Shown: positions 33,145-52,016, counted from the first letter of the stretch. The stretch is 64,000 bases of DNA from Scylla paramamosain (GCF_035594125.1 NC_087156.1:22399497-22463496); one strand, 5' to 3'. Notes: generated by a model from the letters alone, not told the origin. Translations and numbers: made by a program.

Positions 33145-33288
33145 GGAGAAGGAGGAGGAGGAGGAGGAGGAGGAGGAGGAGGAGGAGGAGGAGGAGGAGG
33201 AGGGGGGGGAGAAGAAGGCAGCCGGCAGGAGAGCGAAGACGGAGCATCGGGGAGCTCCAATAGAATTTAGGAAGGGGAAGAGTGGGAG

Positions 33289-33335
<47 letters not shown>
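33145..33335. repeat. (AGG)n and (GT)n arrays
   Basis: (GGA)n at about 33145-33207 and (GT)n at 33290-33335. The proline-, glycine- or arginine-run reading frames are artefacts. Confidence 0.95.
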
Positions 33336-33337
<2 letters not shown>

Positions 33338-33489
33338 GGTCACGGTCATAGAGTTGTTACCAAGCTGGCCGGGAAGGAGTGGGTTGGGCCGGTACTGTAT
33401 ACTACCTCGCGAACACCCTCGGCAGTGTGGGGGTTCGATTACCAGGGTGAGCCAGCGGAGGAAAGACGCAGGCTCTGGAAGAAATCTAA

Positions 33490-33760
33490 CTTGCACACAA
33501 GAGAAAAGGCTTGATATGATCCAGAATAACAGGAAAAAGGATTCATCTGATTTTAAATAACCAAAAAGGCTTTATCTTATCAGATATAACAGAAACGAAA
33601 GCTTGATGTGATCTAGAATAAAGAAAAGCTTCGATCTGATCCGATATAACAGGAAAAAAGGCTTGATCTGATCCGGTATAGTAGAAAAAAAAAGCTCCAC
33701 CTGATCCAGAATAATAGGAAAAAAGGCTCCATATGATCCAAAAGACTGAAAAAAAAAAAG
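33490..33760. repeat. Degenerate 35-40-bp minisatellite
   Basis: About seven diverged units share AAAAAGGCTT(G/C), then GATC(T)GATC(C), AGAATA or GATATA and ACAGG or TAGG. Unit length varies through A-run length. The minus-strand frame reading repeated DQ..FF motifs is this repeat, not a gene. Confidence 0.8.
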
Positions 33761-34293
33761 ACCCATCTCCCCTCGTTGTTTATCGCCTCTCGCCCAAGAA
33801 ACAAAACAGATGCACGTGTGTCTGCCTCCCCACAGGCACCCTACGCTCAGCCCTGTGGGACGATTCTTGATTCTCTCGATTTTCTTCCCCCTCACTGCTC
33901 AGAGATTTGGATGAGCAACCCGCCGGTGTGTCCAATTTTTTTCCCGCCCCCTTTCCTCCCTTTTTTTCCTTTCTCCACCCCATCCCTCGCCCTGTGGGCT
34001 AGATGCTGTAACCTGCTGTGAGGGAAGGGAAGCCAGGGTTGAATTGCTCCCCCCCATCATAAAGAAAACCAGTCTGTGTTTGTTTTTCTAGGGATTTATT
34101 TACGAACATTGCTCTCTCTGCTGGCATTACTTGATGAACCTGATCCATAGTTTTGCCGGATAGATATGTACTTCCTAAATTCCATCACTTCGTCTTCTGG
34201 AGGAAGATATACAAGGATCTGTGTAGTTTGTAAGTCTAAGTCGAACACGGGCGATGATTGAATGGTTTTTGTTTCTTATCTTACATTATGCTG

Positions 34294-35365
<1,072 letters not shown>

Positions 35366-35366
<1 letters not shown>

Positions 35367-36494
35367 TACCATCCTCTTCTTTTGTGACCCAGCCGTAAAA
35401 ATGTTTATGTCACTCGCGTCCTTCGCCACATGAAGGTGACCTGCAAAGTATGTATAGATTGGAGGCGGCGTAGCAGCTTCATGTTTGTTGTTGTTGTTGT
35501 TGTGCTGGTGGGTGGGCTGTTGCTATCAAGTGAATATTTCCTTTTACTTTCCATAGTCACCTTAGTCTTCTTTGTTCTTCCCCTCAGCCGGCATTACATA
35601 AGGAGCGCTCCCTCCCACAGCCTTCCCTTCCCTCAACGCGCGTGCCCTCAACACTCAAGTCGGCGGAAATTCTTGATGGAGGAAACTCAATAATCTTTCC
35701 TCATGGCAATACAATAACTACTGAAATAATGAAATATAGTTAATGTGGAATGCAAAGCTAATAAATACGAGTATTGATGTTCTGTATATCTGAAAACGGT
35801 AAACCTTTTATAAAGTTTGGATACAGCGTTGTCTGAATTCTGAAAGCGGAGCACTACTTCGCGTCCGCAACATCGCAAACTTTTTAACCCGGCAAGACTG
35901 GGTTTCGCCTAGCTTCATCCAGTTCCTGTACTCTTCCTGGTCCTCCGCAACTATTTCGTGGACAAGAGTTTTGTAGTGGCTGGTACACTGCCGTCTTCCT
36001 CCTCTGTTGTGCAATACTTTCTTACGTTAAATTCTTTGCCTGCGTTGTCAGAACCATTTGGAATCGTTGTATAATCTAGCAAGGGATCGTAATAGGAAAA
36101 AATGGAAAATTGTATAATATGCAGTTTGTTGATGTGTAAAATCTTTGTTGCGACACCTGTGTTGTCCTGGCGAAGGCGTTGCCAGCGTCGTCGTGTGCAT
36201 TTCAATCGTCTTGATCACGATGAAGAAAACACTGTTAAAATAAAGGAAAGTAATTTTGTCAAAGGAAACATTCCCTTTGTGAGACAGGTAACCATTCTTC
36301 GTCGATCTAGTTGACGTTTCGGTCTAAGGAATGCTTGGGTTCTTGTAAGGAGCAAAAAGTGTCAGCGTGCATGAACACGTGTAGGAGGCGAACCCAGTTG
36401 CAGGATGCCCTTAGGACAGTGTTGTGGCCTTCTGACTCGCCGGACCCTTTGCTTCAGACAACCTGGGAATTCTTAACTACTGTGAAAGGCTCTG
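35366..36494. other. Interval with a possible decayed Harbinger-type fragment
   Basis: No intact gene. On the minus strand around 36014-35900 the reading SHYKTLVHEIVAEDQEEY resembles the N-terminal segment of HARBI1-like transposases, but nothing downstream continues convincingly. The rest is unique sequence. Confidence 0.3.
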
Positions 36495-36499
36495 GGAGT

Positions 36500-37340
36500 G
36501 TAAAGGATTAAGGAGATTCTTAGCTGCTGTGAGGGACTGTTGAGAGATCCTTGGCTGCTGTAAGGGACTTAGGATCCTTGGCTGCTGTGAGGGACTAAGG
36601 ATCCTTGGCTGCTGTGAGGGACTAAGAATCCTTGGCTGCTGTGAGGGACTAAGGATTCTTGGCTGCTGTGAGGGACTAAGGATTCTTGGCTGCTGTGAGG
36701 GACTAAGGATCCTTGGTTGCTGTGAGGGATTAAGGATCCTTGCCTGCTGTGAGGGACTGAGGATCCTTGGCTGCTGTGAGGGACTAAGGATCCTTGCCTG
36801 CTGTGAGGAACTGAGGATCCTTGGCTGCTGTGAGGGACTAAGGATCCTTGGCTGCTGTGAGGGACTAAGGATTCTTGGCTGCTGTGAGGGACTAGGGATC
36901 CTTGGCTGCTGTGAGGGACTAAGGATCCTTGGGTGCTGTGAGGGACTGAGAGAATCCTTGGCTGCTGTGAGGGACTAAGGATCCTTGGTTGCTGTGAGGG
37001 ATTAAGGATCCTTGCCTGCTGTGAGGGACTGAGGATCCTTGGCTGCTGTGAGGGACTAAGGATCCTTGCCTGCTGTGAGGAACTGAGGATCCTTGGCTGC
37101 TGTGAGGGACTAAGGATCCTTGCCTGCTGTGAGGGACTGAGGATCCTTGGCTCCTGTGAGGGACTAAGGATCCTTGGCTGCTGTGAGGGACTAAGGATCC
37201 TTGGGTGCTGTGAGGGACTGAGAGAATCCTTGGCTGCTGTGAGGGACTAAGGATCCTTGGTTGCTGTGAGGGACTGAGGATCCTTGGCTGCTTTGAGGGA
37301 CTAAGGATCCTTGGCTGTTGTGAGGGATTGTGAGGAGTTT
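36500..37340. repeat. 27-bp minisatellite, about 31 units
   Basis: Consensus unit AAGGATCCTTGGCTGCTG followed by TGAGGGACT. Most units differ by one or two substitutions (TT for CC in the GGATCC, GCC or GGG or GGT for GGC). A larger block of several units containing the variant GAGAGAATCC recurs, which suggests higher-order duplication. It is not a CRISPR array: there are no unique spacers. Confidence 0.95.
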
Positions 37341-38810
<1,470 letters not shown>

Positions 38811-38894
<84 letters not shown>

Positions 38895-38980
38895 TCTATA
38901 TCCTGTTGCTTCGTCTCCTTCCTGTTTTCGATGTGAATTATGATTATCTCTGTCGTGTGTCCAAACCTCCCATCATTTGA

Positions 38981-39019
<39 letters not shown>

Positions 39020-39244
39020 CAGCAGCAGTAGGAGCAGTAACAGCAGTAGTAGCAGCAGCAGCAGTATCAGCAGCAACAGTAACAACATTAATAGCAGCAG
39101 CAGCAGTAACAGTAGTAGTAGTAGCAGCGGCAGTAGCAACAGCAATAGCAACAGTAGCAGAAGCAGCACCAGTATGTAGTAGCAGTAACAGCAGCATCAG
39201 TAGTAGCAACAGCAGCAGCAACAGCAGCAGCAGTAGCAGCAGTG

Positions 39245-39276
<32 letters not shown>

Positions 39277-39277
39277 T

Positions 39278-39323
<46 letters not shown>

Positions 39324-39381
39324 GTGCAGTAGTAGTAGTAGTAGTAGTAGTAGTACTAGTAGCAGTAGTAGCAGTAGTAAC

Positions 39382-39437
<56 letters not shown>

Positions 39438-39927
39438 CAGCAGCAGTAGTAGTAGTAGTAGTAGAAGTAGAAGCATCACTCTGGATATTCTTGATGAGAG
39501 TGCTGGAGTGCAGCGAGTGGCCTCGAGCTTACTGCCTCTCGGGATACAAACCTAATACGTTTCAAGAATATACATTAATTAAAATAAGATTTATTTGAAG
39601 ATTTAATTTAAGATTAGAATTAGAATTAACAACAAATAATTATATCGTTGATATCCTCCAGAGAAGCACAATGGAATATTGGCTTTGCATGATGCCCGAA
39701 CAAGGATCAGATGAGACTTGTAGCGTATGGCTCTGCAGTGTGTCTTCTGAATCAGAGATGTTGGGGTGGTTGTTCATCCAGCAGGAAGCGGTTGAGGTGT
39801 GGTTGAGGCGCAGGTGGTCGTATGCAGGGCGTCATCCGGACCCATGGTTGCCAAAACGCCCCTCAGTGGCCGCTTATCTTCCCTGACGAGCCACATTGAG
39901 GCGCATTGAGGGCCGCATGAAGAAAGA

Positions 39928-40010
<83 letters not shown>

Positions 40011-40740
40011 GGCCAGAGAATCGTGGGAGTGGGTTGGTGGTAGGGTTTTAAGTGGTGAGGCTCGATGGGAGCAATGACCCGCAAAGGTAGGAAGGGCGTC
40101 AGACAGGTTGCTAGGGAGAAGCTGCACTGGAGAACTGCTGGAGGGGCTCTACTTGGAACAAGGGGCGCTGACACCAAGGGAGGTGCGACAAGTGACATCG
40201 ACATATGGCCGGCTAAAGCCAAGTCTGGGTGCAAATCACTATTTAAGGATCTCTGTAAAACTTCACTGGGGTGGGAATGATCCAGGCAGAAGGTTTGAAT
40301 AACTTCTTTAGTGCCCATATCATATCTCAGTGTAACGCTTCTTTAACCTACGCCTGTTTGTGCCGAGACAAGGCGATGCTGTGGAGGCTAGTATCCACAA
40401 GTGAATGCATGAAGGCACCACGTGGCTTGCATATGTATGTGCATTGAGAAGGTGCCGGCTGGAGTGAAGGCATATCAAGCAGTCACTTGATACCACCTTG
40501 GACGCCTGGTGGTGGTATTGGTGGTGGTGGTGGTGGTGGTAGTACTATTACTAGTAGTAGTAGTGGTAGTAGTAGTAGTAGTAATAGTAGTAGTAGTAGT
40601 AGTGGTAGCAGCAGCAGTTGCTATTGTTGTTGTTGTCGTTTCGTTGTTGTCGATGTTGTCGTTTCGCTGTTGTCGAAGTTATTTTGTCGTCGTCGTCGTC
40701 GTGGTTGTTGTCATTGTTGCTGCTGCTGTTGTCGTTATAT
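38811..40740. repeat. (GA)n arrays and two large triplet blocks
   Basis: (GA)n at 38811-38889 and 39931-40007; TAG/CAG/CAA triplets at 38979-39474; GGT, AGT, TGT and CGT triplets at 40507-40740. Serine-, leucine- or valine-run frames are artefacts. Confidence 0.95.
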
Positions 40741-40918
40741 ACGGATCTTGCGAGCTGAAAGGTGAAGTCTTTCCCTGACATGTCTGACAAGGTGGGCTTA
40801 ATATGAACACCTGTCTTACCCTGAGGTCGTGCATGTATGAGTGGCAGGTGACTGTGCTTGGGAACTTGATATGTGTGTATCACCCTTCCCTCACACACCC
40901 TGCTTATATTTTTTTCCT

Positions 40919-41345
40919 TCCAGTTTATTATTGTAAGAGTTAACCAACATCATAACTTATTGTTATGGTAGGTAACATCCGTATTCCATCACAGCTCTCA
41001 TTGTCAAGGTCTTTCCCATCGCTCTTACTGTCTTTTATGCATCATCCTTCCTTCACACACACGAGACTTTCTGCTCATGTGTTTCCTATGGTTTCCCCTT
41101 CAGCGTATTAATACAAAAGTTAGCCAGCATCGTAACTCATTGGTCTAGGCAGTAAGCAGGAACTTCATTCCTTCAAACCTTTTATTGTATCAGCCTTCCG
41201 TCATCCACCCTGCTACAAGACCTGCTCACATGTGTTCTTCTGTTTCACCTCCAGTTTATCAATGCATGAGTTAGCCAGGATCATAACTCAGTGCTCTGGT
41301 AGGTAACATCTGTATTCCTTCACAACTTTCATTGCCAAGGTCTTT
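40919..41345. repeat. Degenerate tandem repeat, three units of about 150-180 bp
   Basis: Each unit contains a CAG(T/C)(T/G)TATTA-like start, then AGTTA(A/G)CCA(A/G)CATC(A/G)TAACT, a TGGTAGGTAACATC-like segment and CTTCA(C/A)A. The units begin near 40919, 41100 and 41250. No coding potential. Confidence 0.6.
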
Positions 41346-43384
41346 ACTAATGCCCCATCTGCCTTTCAACATCTCGGAGCTTATCTTTCAAAACTCACGT
41401 ATCAAGGCACCTTAAAAACAGATTGACCTGCTGTTTCAGAGTTATTGCTTATTTTTCTTTCTTTGTTTTTCCAGTCTGTCTCCTCGTCACCATCCTTATA
41501 TGCTTGGTATTATGGGAAAAAAGGCTATTGAGATGAAAAACGTGCAGCAGATTTCACGATGCGATTCCTTGGTGTAGATTAATTCATGTTATGTGTTTAG
41601 TTTCTGGATAAATTTTTACCGTTGTATGTGAATTATATTTGGTTAAATTTTCACTGATTACCACACTTTCGACGAAAAAAATAACAAAATCAATAATAAT
41701 AAAAAAAAAAAAACTTACTTCCTATAATGGTATAGTTTACCACTTACATTTTAAGATATATACCTTCATAGAAAACGATACTTATAGGGGAAACAATGTT
41801 AATATAGCTTTTACTTCTCGCTGAATTTTACAATGTGGCATTTACCTGAGATAGAAGTCCCTCCTAAGGTTCATATAGACCTCAGAACTTAAAATACCCA
41901 CCAATATGAGCAACGCCGGGTTTGAGATCTTGCCTGACCTCTTCCTAAGTAGATCCTCGGGGACATTGCTTGATAATATAGGGTGGGTGCAGTTTTGGTG
42001 CTTGATCACGTGTTTATCCACATCTATGATTTAATAATGATAATGTTATTTACGTTATGTTTCTAGCGATGTGTCAACAGGGGAAATTTTCTTTCGTTAC
42101 ATCTTGCACAATACCATTTGGTGTTCATAGTAAAAGAAACTAACAAAGAGGACACGGAAGGTACGTACATAACCAATTCGTAGTGCACCGTTTGAATGAT
42201 TTATAATGGCAACGGCAGTAAACTTCTGAGGATATGTGTCATTTTAAATACACGAATATATCAAGTTACATGCGTCTGCCGTTCACTCTGGCTCACACAT
42301 GTATATAGGGAGGTGTGGGAAGCCTGTGCAGTGCGGAGAATGGCAGCATAGTTATCCCTACTTCACAGGAATGCAGCTTACCTTTGACAGCAGCACACAT
42401 CATGTACACATTTTGTCTCTTCCATTTGACTTCTTCCTAGGTGTCGATGTCACAGGAAGAAACATTCTGAATGAAGTTTATTCTTGAAAAATAACAGTTT
42501 TCTTGAATTCTAGGATAGCTAATGTTACCGCCAGCAGGCGGCGAAGGTTGATTCAGACCCACACGATGACACGAATCATTTATTGAATCCGATTGAATCC
42601 GCTTGAATTCGCTTGAATTCGGTCAAAACCTGAAGACATACATTAATGATCATAGACAATATTCTATATGAATAATTTGTGTAATACAGGTATGATTCTG
42701 CGCGTTACTTATAGGATAATGTACTATTACACAGACAGTTGTTACACTTACGTGTTTGGGTCTTGGGGTAATCGTTAAGTAACGTGCACGCCCTTTCTGA
42801 CAGGTGCTCCAGGTAGGTCTATCTACTTCTGTCTCTGCACCGACACACGTCCTCCCTGCACGAGTGTCCTCAGCAAAGTGTCTCTATCATCCTCACTCTT
42901 CAGTTACTGCCTGTGTTCCTACCCTGTCCATCGTTATCCATTAGCGACGGCGATAAGGCCGGCCTCATCTTAGCCTCATGTCATAACAAGTATCCTTCAT
43001 CTCCGTAGAGCAACACTACCTCAACACCGATCGTACAAGAAGTTCGCTGACTTAGGCCTCATCTTGGTCCTCGCCCTGACCTCCAGGTCCTTTCCTTCCT
43101 CATTGACTCGCTTGCACAACAACAACTTCTTTCACCCGCTTGGCGGTAACAGCTAAAGATTTTTTTTCTTTCTTTCACATTTTGTATTTAGTGAGCATTC
43201 AACCACATGTTTCATAAAATCGCAACAATAGATGCAATAGCTGCATGTATATTCATAGTACAAAGTTCTATAATAGTAAAATACACAGACGTACAATTTG
43301 TGCAACACACAACAAACATTTATATCCAGAAATTGGGATACTGCCTCGACGCAAAATATATGTCCTGCATTATAAAATTCTGCA
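41346..43384. other. Gene-free interval before the duplication
   Basis: Mostly AT-rich unique sequence. A short run of 10-bp GCTTGAATTC/GATTGAATCC repeats lies at about 42575-42620. No exon or RNA gene supported. Confidence 0.5.
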
Positions 43385-43523
43385 AAGCTAATTTTAAGAT
43401 TCCACAGTCTCTGCAGCAGCTTTCCCTGGTGACCACGGTGTCTTGCACCTCACGCGCATACTTAACGCTCTCTTTGGTATCAGATCAGCACATATGTAAA
43501 TGGCGGAAGCACAACCAGTGAGC

Positions 43524-45797
43524 TCACGCGTTGGCCTCAGGTCTTGGGTTAAAGAAGAATCTTTTGCTGAAGCCAATGTTGGTAAGGGTAGGCACCACAC
43601 CAGGCGCGAGCTTGCAGTACTCAGCGAGGAATGTCCTGTACAACTCGTCGAAGTCCTTGTGGTGAGCATGGTGTGCCAGGGTGCGGCACAACGCCTTGGT
43701 GAAGGGCGTGCCGTCCCTGGTGAAGGTGTAGTTGGTGAAGCCTCCGCTGCTGGAGTGCACGCACACCACGTCCCGCAGCGGCTCATCTAGTCTGCCGTGT
43801 TGAGGAGCTGCGTCGCTTTGGATGTGGTTCTCTCTGTATTGGCCGTGGCACAGATCCCACAGGAACACCTTGGGCTTGTCCTTCAGGTGAGGGCACTGCG
43901 AGTCCTTGAAGAGGTCGAGCACCCACTGAGTGTGCAGGAGTTGCATGTCGCTGGTGAGGAATTGTTGCCTAGACGTGCCGTGGCTGGAGATGACGAAGAC
44001 GAGGCACGCAGCCTGACGCACCTCCTGCATGTCCCGCAGCCTCGTGAGCTCCTGCCTGGTCTGGTCAGCAGTGAGGGAGAAGTGAGTGTGGCCGGTGTAG
44101 CCCATCTTGCTGAACACGCTGGCCACGTTGTGGGCGTCAGCTTCGGAACCGCCAAGGTGCAGGTCAGGGCGATCCTGGAAGGCGCCGTAGTTCAGGACAC
44201 ACACGTAGCCGGGAGAAGAGTCGTTGGTCTGGTACACGTCATGTCCCCCAGCCACCGCCTCAGAGGGGGCCACCTGCAGCCTCAGGGAGCCCATCTTTTC
44301 AACGAAACGACATTGGGTTACAACTCTGAACGTGTGTGCTTGCAGAACTGCTGAGAACATTGCTTTCAAGGTGTTACTCTTGTCATGTGTTAGGTCAATT
44401 TATAAATGACAAGTATTCAGGCGAGAAGCAAAAACCCACAGGCACCTACCGGCAGCTGGCAGAGAGTGGCGCTGCGGCCTTCCAGTGTGGCAGAAGGATC
44501 CGCCTTGCCGGAGTCTCCCGACGTTGGCGGCTGTCGTAGAATGGTGTCTGTTAGTGCTGCCTGTCGCGGGTTTCACACATGAGGTGCTAACGTGAATTGT
44601 CTCTCCACTAAGTGCTAGACGATATCATACAAGTGACGTTAATGAAACAATCGGTCAGGTATATACAGGTACGCAAATAGTTCCATAATTCACCTTTGCG
44701 GCGCTAATCTTTCCAAACATGGGGGCAATCTGCTGATCCCGTCCCAGGGCACGGGCCAGCTGGCGAGCAGTGGTGACCTGCAACTCTCGCACCAGCGCGC
44801 CGCCCACCACGCCCCCGGCGTCCAGGTCAGGGTCAGCGCCCACACTCAGCAGATCTTTGATCTTGACATTGTCCCACTTTAGAACCGCGTCAAACAGCGG
44901 CACACAAAGCTGAAATGTTTCGTTGTTTCATTAAAGATCTTCAAAACGAAATATTACCTCAGTAATTCAGTGAGGAGATTAATTCCTAATAACAAAAATA
45001 ATTACCGCTGTAACAAGAACCATTAATTGCATTACTTTGACTTGTCTTGTACGGGACCCGCTGGCTTACCCATTGTTTGAAAGTGTAGCCAGAGCGGTCA
45101 CGTTTGGTGATATCCAGGAAGGGGTCACGCAGCAGCATACTCAGCACCTGGGTGTGGCCCCTCCTGGCCGCCAGATGAGCCGGCGTGTTGCCGTCCGCGT
45201 TGACAGCGTTGGGGCTGATGAACTGCATCATGAAAAGCGCCACGGACACCTGGTTGTGTTCTGCTGCCACGTGCAGCAGTGTGCTGCCGCGAAGTACACT
45301 TGGTCCCGTCTTTTGCAACAGCTGCTGCACGCTTCTCAGGTAGCCGTCTCTCGCTGCACTCACAATTGCTTGTCGAGCCTGAGTGGAGCAAGACTGTGAT
45401 CGGCGATGGAACACGCGGCGGTGTTCAGAACACTGCATAAAGCAGTGATGACATTTTGTAGAGGTACTCTATATCAGCACAAATTACACGTGTATTCACC
45501 TGTTTCGCTGTCATGTTGGCGTGATGCGAGTGTTTCTTGTGGTGGATGGGCGTAACGATCCCGCTGCTCTTCTGGGCCCCGAGGTCATGCACAACGACCG
45601 CCTGTTGCGCCAAACACAATCCATTAGAATATAACCCTTGTTCACACAACAGATGGTCTAGCAATGGTCGCTGTATACAAATGGGATGAAGGATTGGGAC
45701 AGCCAGACACTCACGAGGAGTGGGTGTCACAGTTTCCAGCCTCCCCTGCCCCCAAGCTCACCTGAGGCGCGACGGAGGTAGCAGTGCGTGGTGCCAT
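43524..45797 (-). CDS. Ankyrin-caspase fusion protein, copy 1 (5 exons)
   Basis: Minus-strand exons: 45797-45762, 45601-45500, 45432-45070, 44909-44694, 44294-43524. GT/AG borders, in phase, about 495 residues. Two borders have in-phase alternatives: 45378 for exon 3 and about 44273 for exon 5. Residues 65-240 hold ankyrin repeats (STLLHVAAEHN, GNTPAHLAARRGH, then a weaker PLFDAVLKWDN repeat). From about 257 a C14 caspase fold follows: GYVCVLNYG, GGSEADAHNV, catalytic His344 in ISSHG, catalytic Cys388 in LWDLCHG, then the small-subunit-like SSSGGFTNYTF and GTPFTKAL. Caspases cut proteins after Asp in cell death or immune signalling. Here the QACRG motif is DLCHG, and both Arg residues that normally bind the substrate Asp appear replaced (HLGGSEAD where RxGT-D is usual; NYTF where SWR is usual). 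A protease with changed specificity or a regulator is inferred. Start: the ATG opens a 12-codon exon with a good donor. Confidence 0.85.
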
Positions 45798-46097
45798 TGT
45801 GGTCAGTCACGTGACGCAGTGCCACACCAGCAGCCTTATCTTGTCTCTCGTAGTTGCGTGCTGCAGTTATTAATGCCCTTCTCTCTCTCTTCCTCTATTT
45901 CAGCTTCCACAAGTAACGAACGGTAACCTTTAGCCAGGAAGTTTACTGACGGTGAAAGTCTGTCTCGTTTATATTTTCAAACCACGTGGTGAAGATTCCA
46001 GTTGCGTAAGTTGTTACTGTTTCTTTAACAGTTATGCTGCTGTGTCCTCTCTGAGCACGGCCTGGTCCGTGAGTGAGTGTAAGCGATTGGTGCCGCG

Positions 46098-46201
46098 CTT
46101 ATATGGCCGCGCCAACCACCAGCCACACAGGCGAGTTGCAACGTGTGCCAGGCAGCCCTTTCCCTCCCGCCCCCCCGCACCATGTGACGTAGTCGTGACG
46201 T
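46098..46201 (-). promoter_or_regulatory. TATA box and paired TGACGT sites of ankyrin-caspase copy 1
   Basis: On the minus strand CCATATAAG (46106-46098) is a TATA box about 300 bp before the start codon. Two TGACGT half-sites (46185-46190 and 46196-46201, plus-strand orientation, 11 bp apart) lie about 80-95 bp upstream of it. TGACGT is the CRE/ATF core. A non-coding first exon between the TATA and the ATG is likely but not resolved. Confidence 0.55.
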
Positions 46202-46695
46202 AGCTTGCACCGCGCCACACGTTCTTGCCTGTCGCCTGACAGATGAATACGCACCCAAACACTTTCTCTGCCTCACTTCTTTACGCATCCCTCGTTCAAA
46301 ATTTCTCAGCAAGGTTATGATCAAGCCTAGACATCATAGTCTCGAGCGGAAAACAATGTTATCTTCCTCTGCGCTAGATACCTCAAGTAAAGTCAACTCT
46401 GACAGTCAGTGATTTGCCCTCAAGTCCGTGCCAGCTTTCAGGAATCGGTTCCTGCATTACTACAGGCTCATTCGATATCAACACTCGAGGTTAAGAAACT
46501 AATGTAGAGGCAGCAGAAGTGATATTATCCTACCTCGGATACTTTTTACACATTTTTTTTCTGACAGTATGTACAGCGCCGCAGTCTCTCATGCTTCCTG
46601 AAAATTTGATAAGTTGCTTATACGATATTTGGGCGCTTTCTTTTTAAAAGATGTGGCAGTAGAGTACTAGTAATTGTTATCTAGCCTACTTCCTT

Positions 46696-46821
46696 ACTTA
46701 AAGGAGACATATTGTGCGTATGTTACATATTCTGTTCTCTTCATAAGAACGGTGCATAGATAATAATGTTTAGTGAACTGATTAATAATAATAATAATAA
46801 CAGTAATAATAATAATTATGA

Positions 46822-46860
<39 letters not shown>

Positions 46861-46990
46861 TACTATGATGATGATGATCATCATCATCATTAATCTGTTC
46901 ATTACATACTATTATGAATGCACCATGCCTAGGAGGAGAAAAGAATATTGAATATACGCCCAATTCGTCTCCTTTAAGTAAAATATCTCT
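46696..46990. repeat. Imperfect inverted repeat around a triplet core, copy 1
   Basis: The left arm TTACTTAAAGGAGACATATT (about 46696-46775) and the right arm ending in CGTCTCCTTTAAGTAA (about 46905-46985) are related as inverted repeats over roughly 75 bp. The loop is (ATA)n, (TAT)n and ATGATG/CATCAT, itself self-complementary. MITE-like, with no coding capacity. Confidence 0.65.
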
Positions 46991-47095
46991 ATTATCAGGC
47001 CTTTTTTTTTTCAGATATTGAAATTTTTTCATATTTATAATGACCTGTAGAAACACAAAATATTTTGTGATCAAGAAATTTCTCTCTAAAATACA

Positions 47096-47420
47096 AAATT
47101 CTAAATTATGAAAAGCAAAAAGAAATATTAATATTGAAAGTTTATGTCAATCAAACAAGTGTGGATTTTTACTTTTTTAACTTTGTTCTGAATTGAAATG
47201 TGGTCAAAATTCGATATTATTATATAAATAATAATATTACCCAGACCTGGAAAAAAGAATTTTTAGAAATTGAAAAAAATGCCAGTTTAATTTTGATTAT
47301 TGAAAAGTAAAAGAAAAATATTGATATGGTAAAGTTATTTCAATCAATAGAGTGATTTTGCTTCCTAAACTTTGTTTAAATTGAAAAATGGTTCTAATTA
47401 AATATTATTATCTAAGCACC
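47096..47420. repeat. Two AT-rich direct repeats, period about 193 bp, copy 1
   Basis: Segments near 47096-47225 and 47289-47420 share GAAAAG(C/T)AAAA, AATATT(A/G)ATAT, TCAATCAA, GATTTT, AACTTTGTT and AAATTGAAA in order. No gene in 46991-47590. Confidence 0.6.
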
Positions 47421-47597
47421 GTTCAAATGAGCACTAAAGACTACTTAATATACCCGCAATGTGTCTCCTTTAGGTAAAGAGCATACTTCTATTGTCATAA
47501 TTTTTTTAAAGATTAGTTTTAAGGAAAGCACATTACTTTTTTTGCGATTAAAAAAATTATCTGCAATCAATAGAATTTCAAATCACGAAAAATAAAA

Positions 47598-48043
<446 letters not shown>

Positions 48044-48052
48044 ATATATATG

Positions 48053-51964
<3,912 letters not shown>

Positions 51965-51994
51965 ATATAATAAAAAAGCCAAGATGAATACTAA

Positions 51995-52016
51995 AGCCCC
52001 GTACACACGGAGCATC
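51995..52016. repeat. Harbinger left terminal inverted repeat
   Basis: Exact inverted match of 54962-54983, starting AGCCCCGTACACACGG, preceded by TAA. Confidence 0.95.

Noticed and set aside
33400..33480. tRNA-like box B (GGGGGTTCGATTACC)
   Set aside because: No box A at the right distance and no cloverleaf could be drawn.
36500..37340. CRISPR-like array
   Set aside because: The units are contiguous with no unique spacers; it is a minisatellite in a eukaryotic genome.
43797..44354. 185-codon plus-strand frame opposite the caspase exon (and its copy at 56011)
   Set aside because: Shadow frame of a GC-rich minus-strand exon whose reading has clear caspase motifs.
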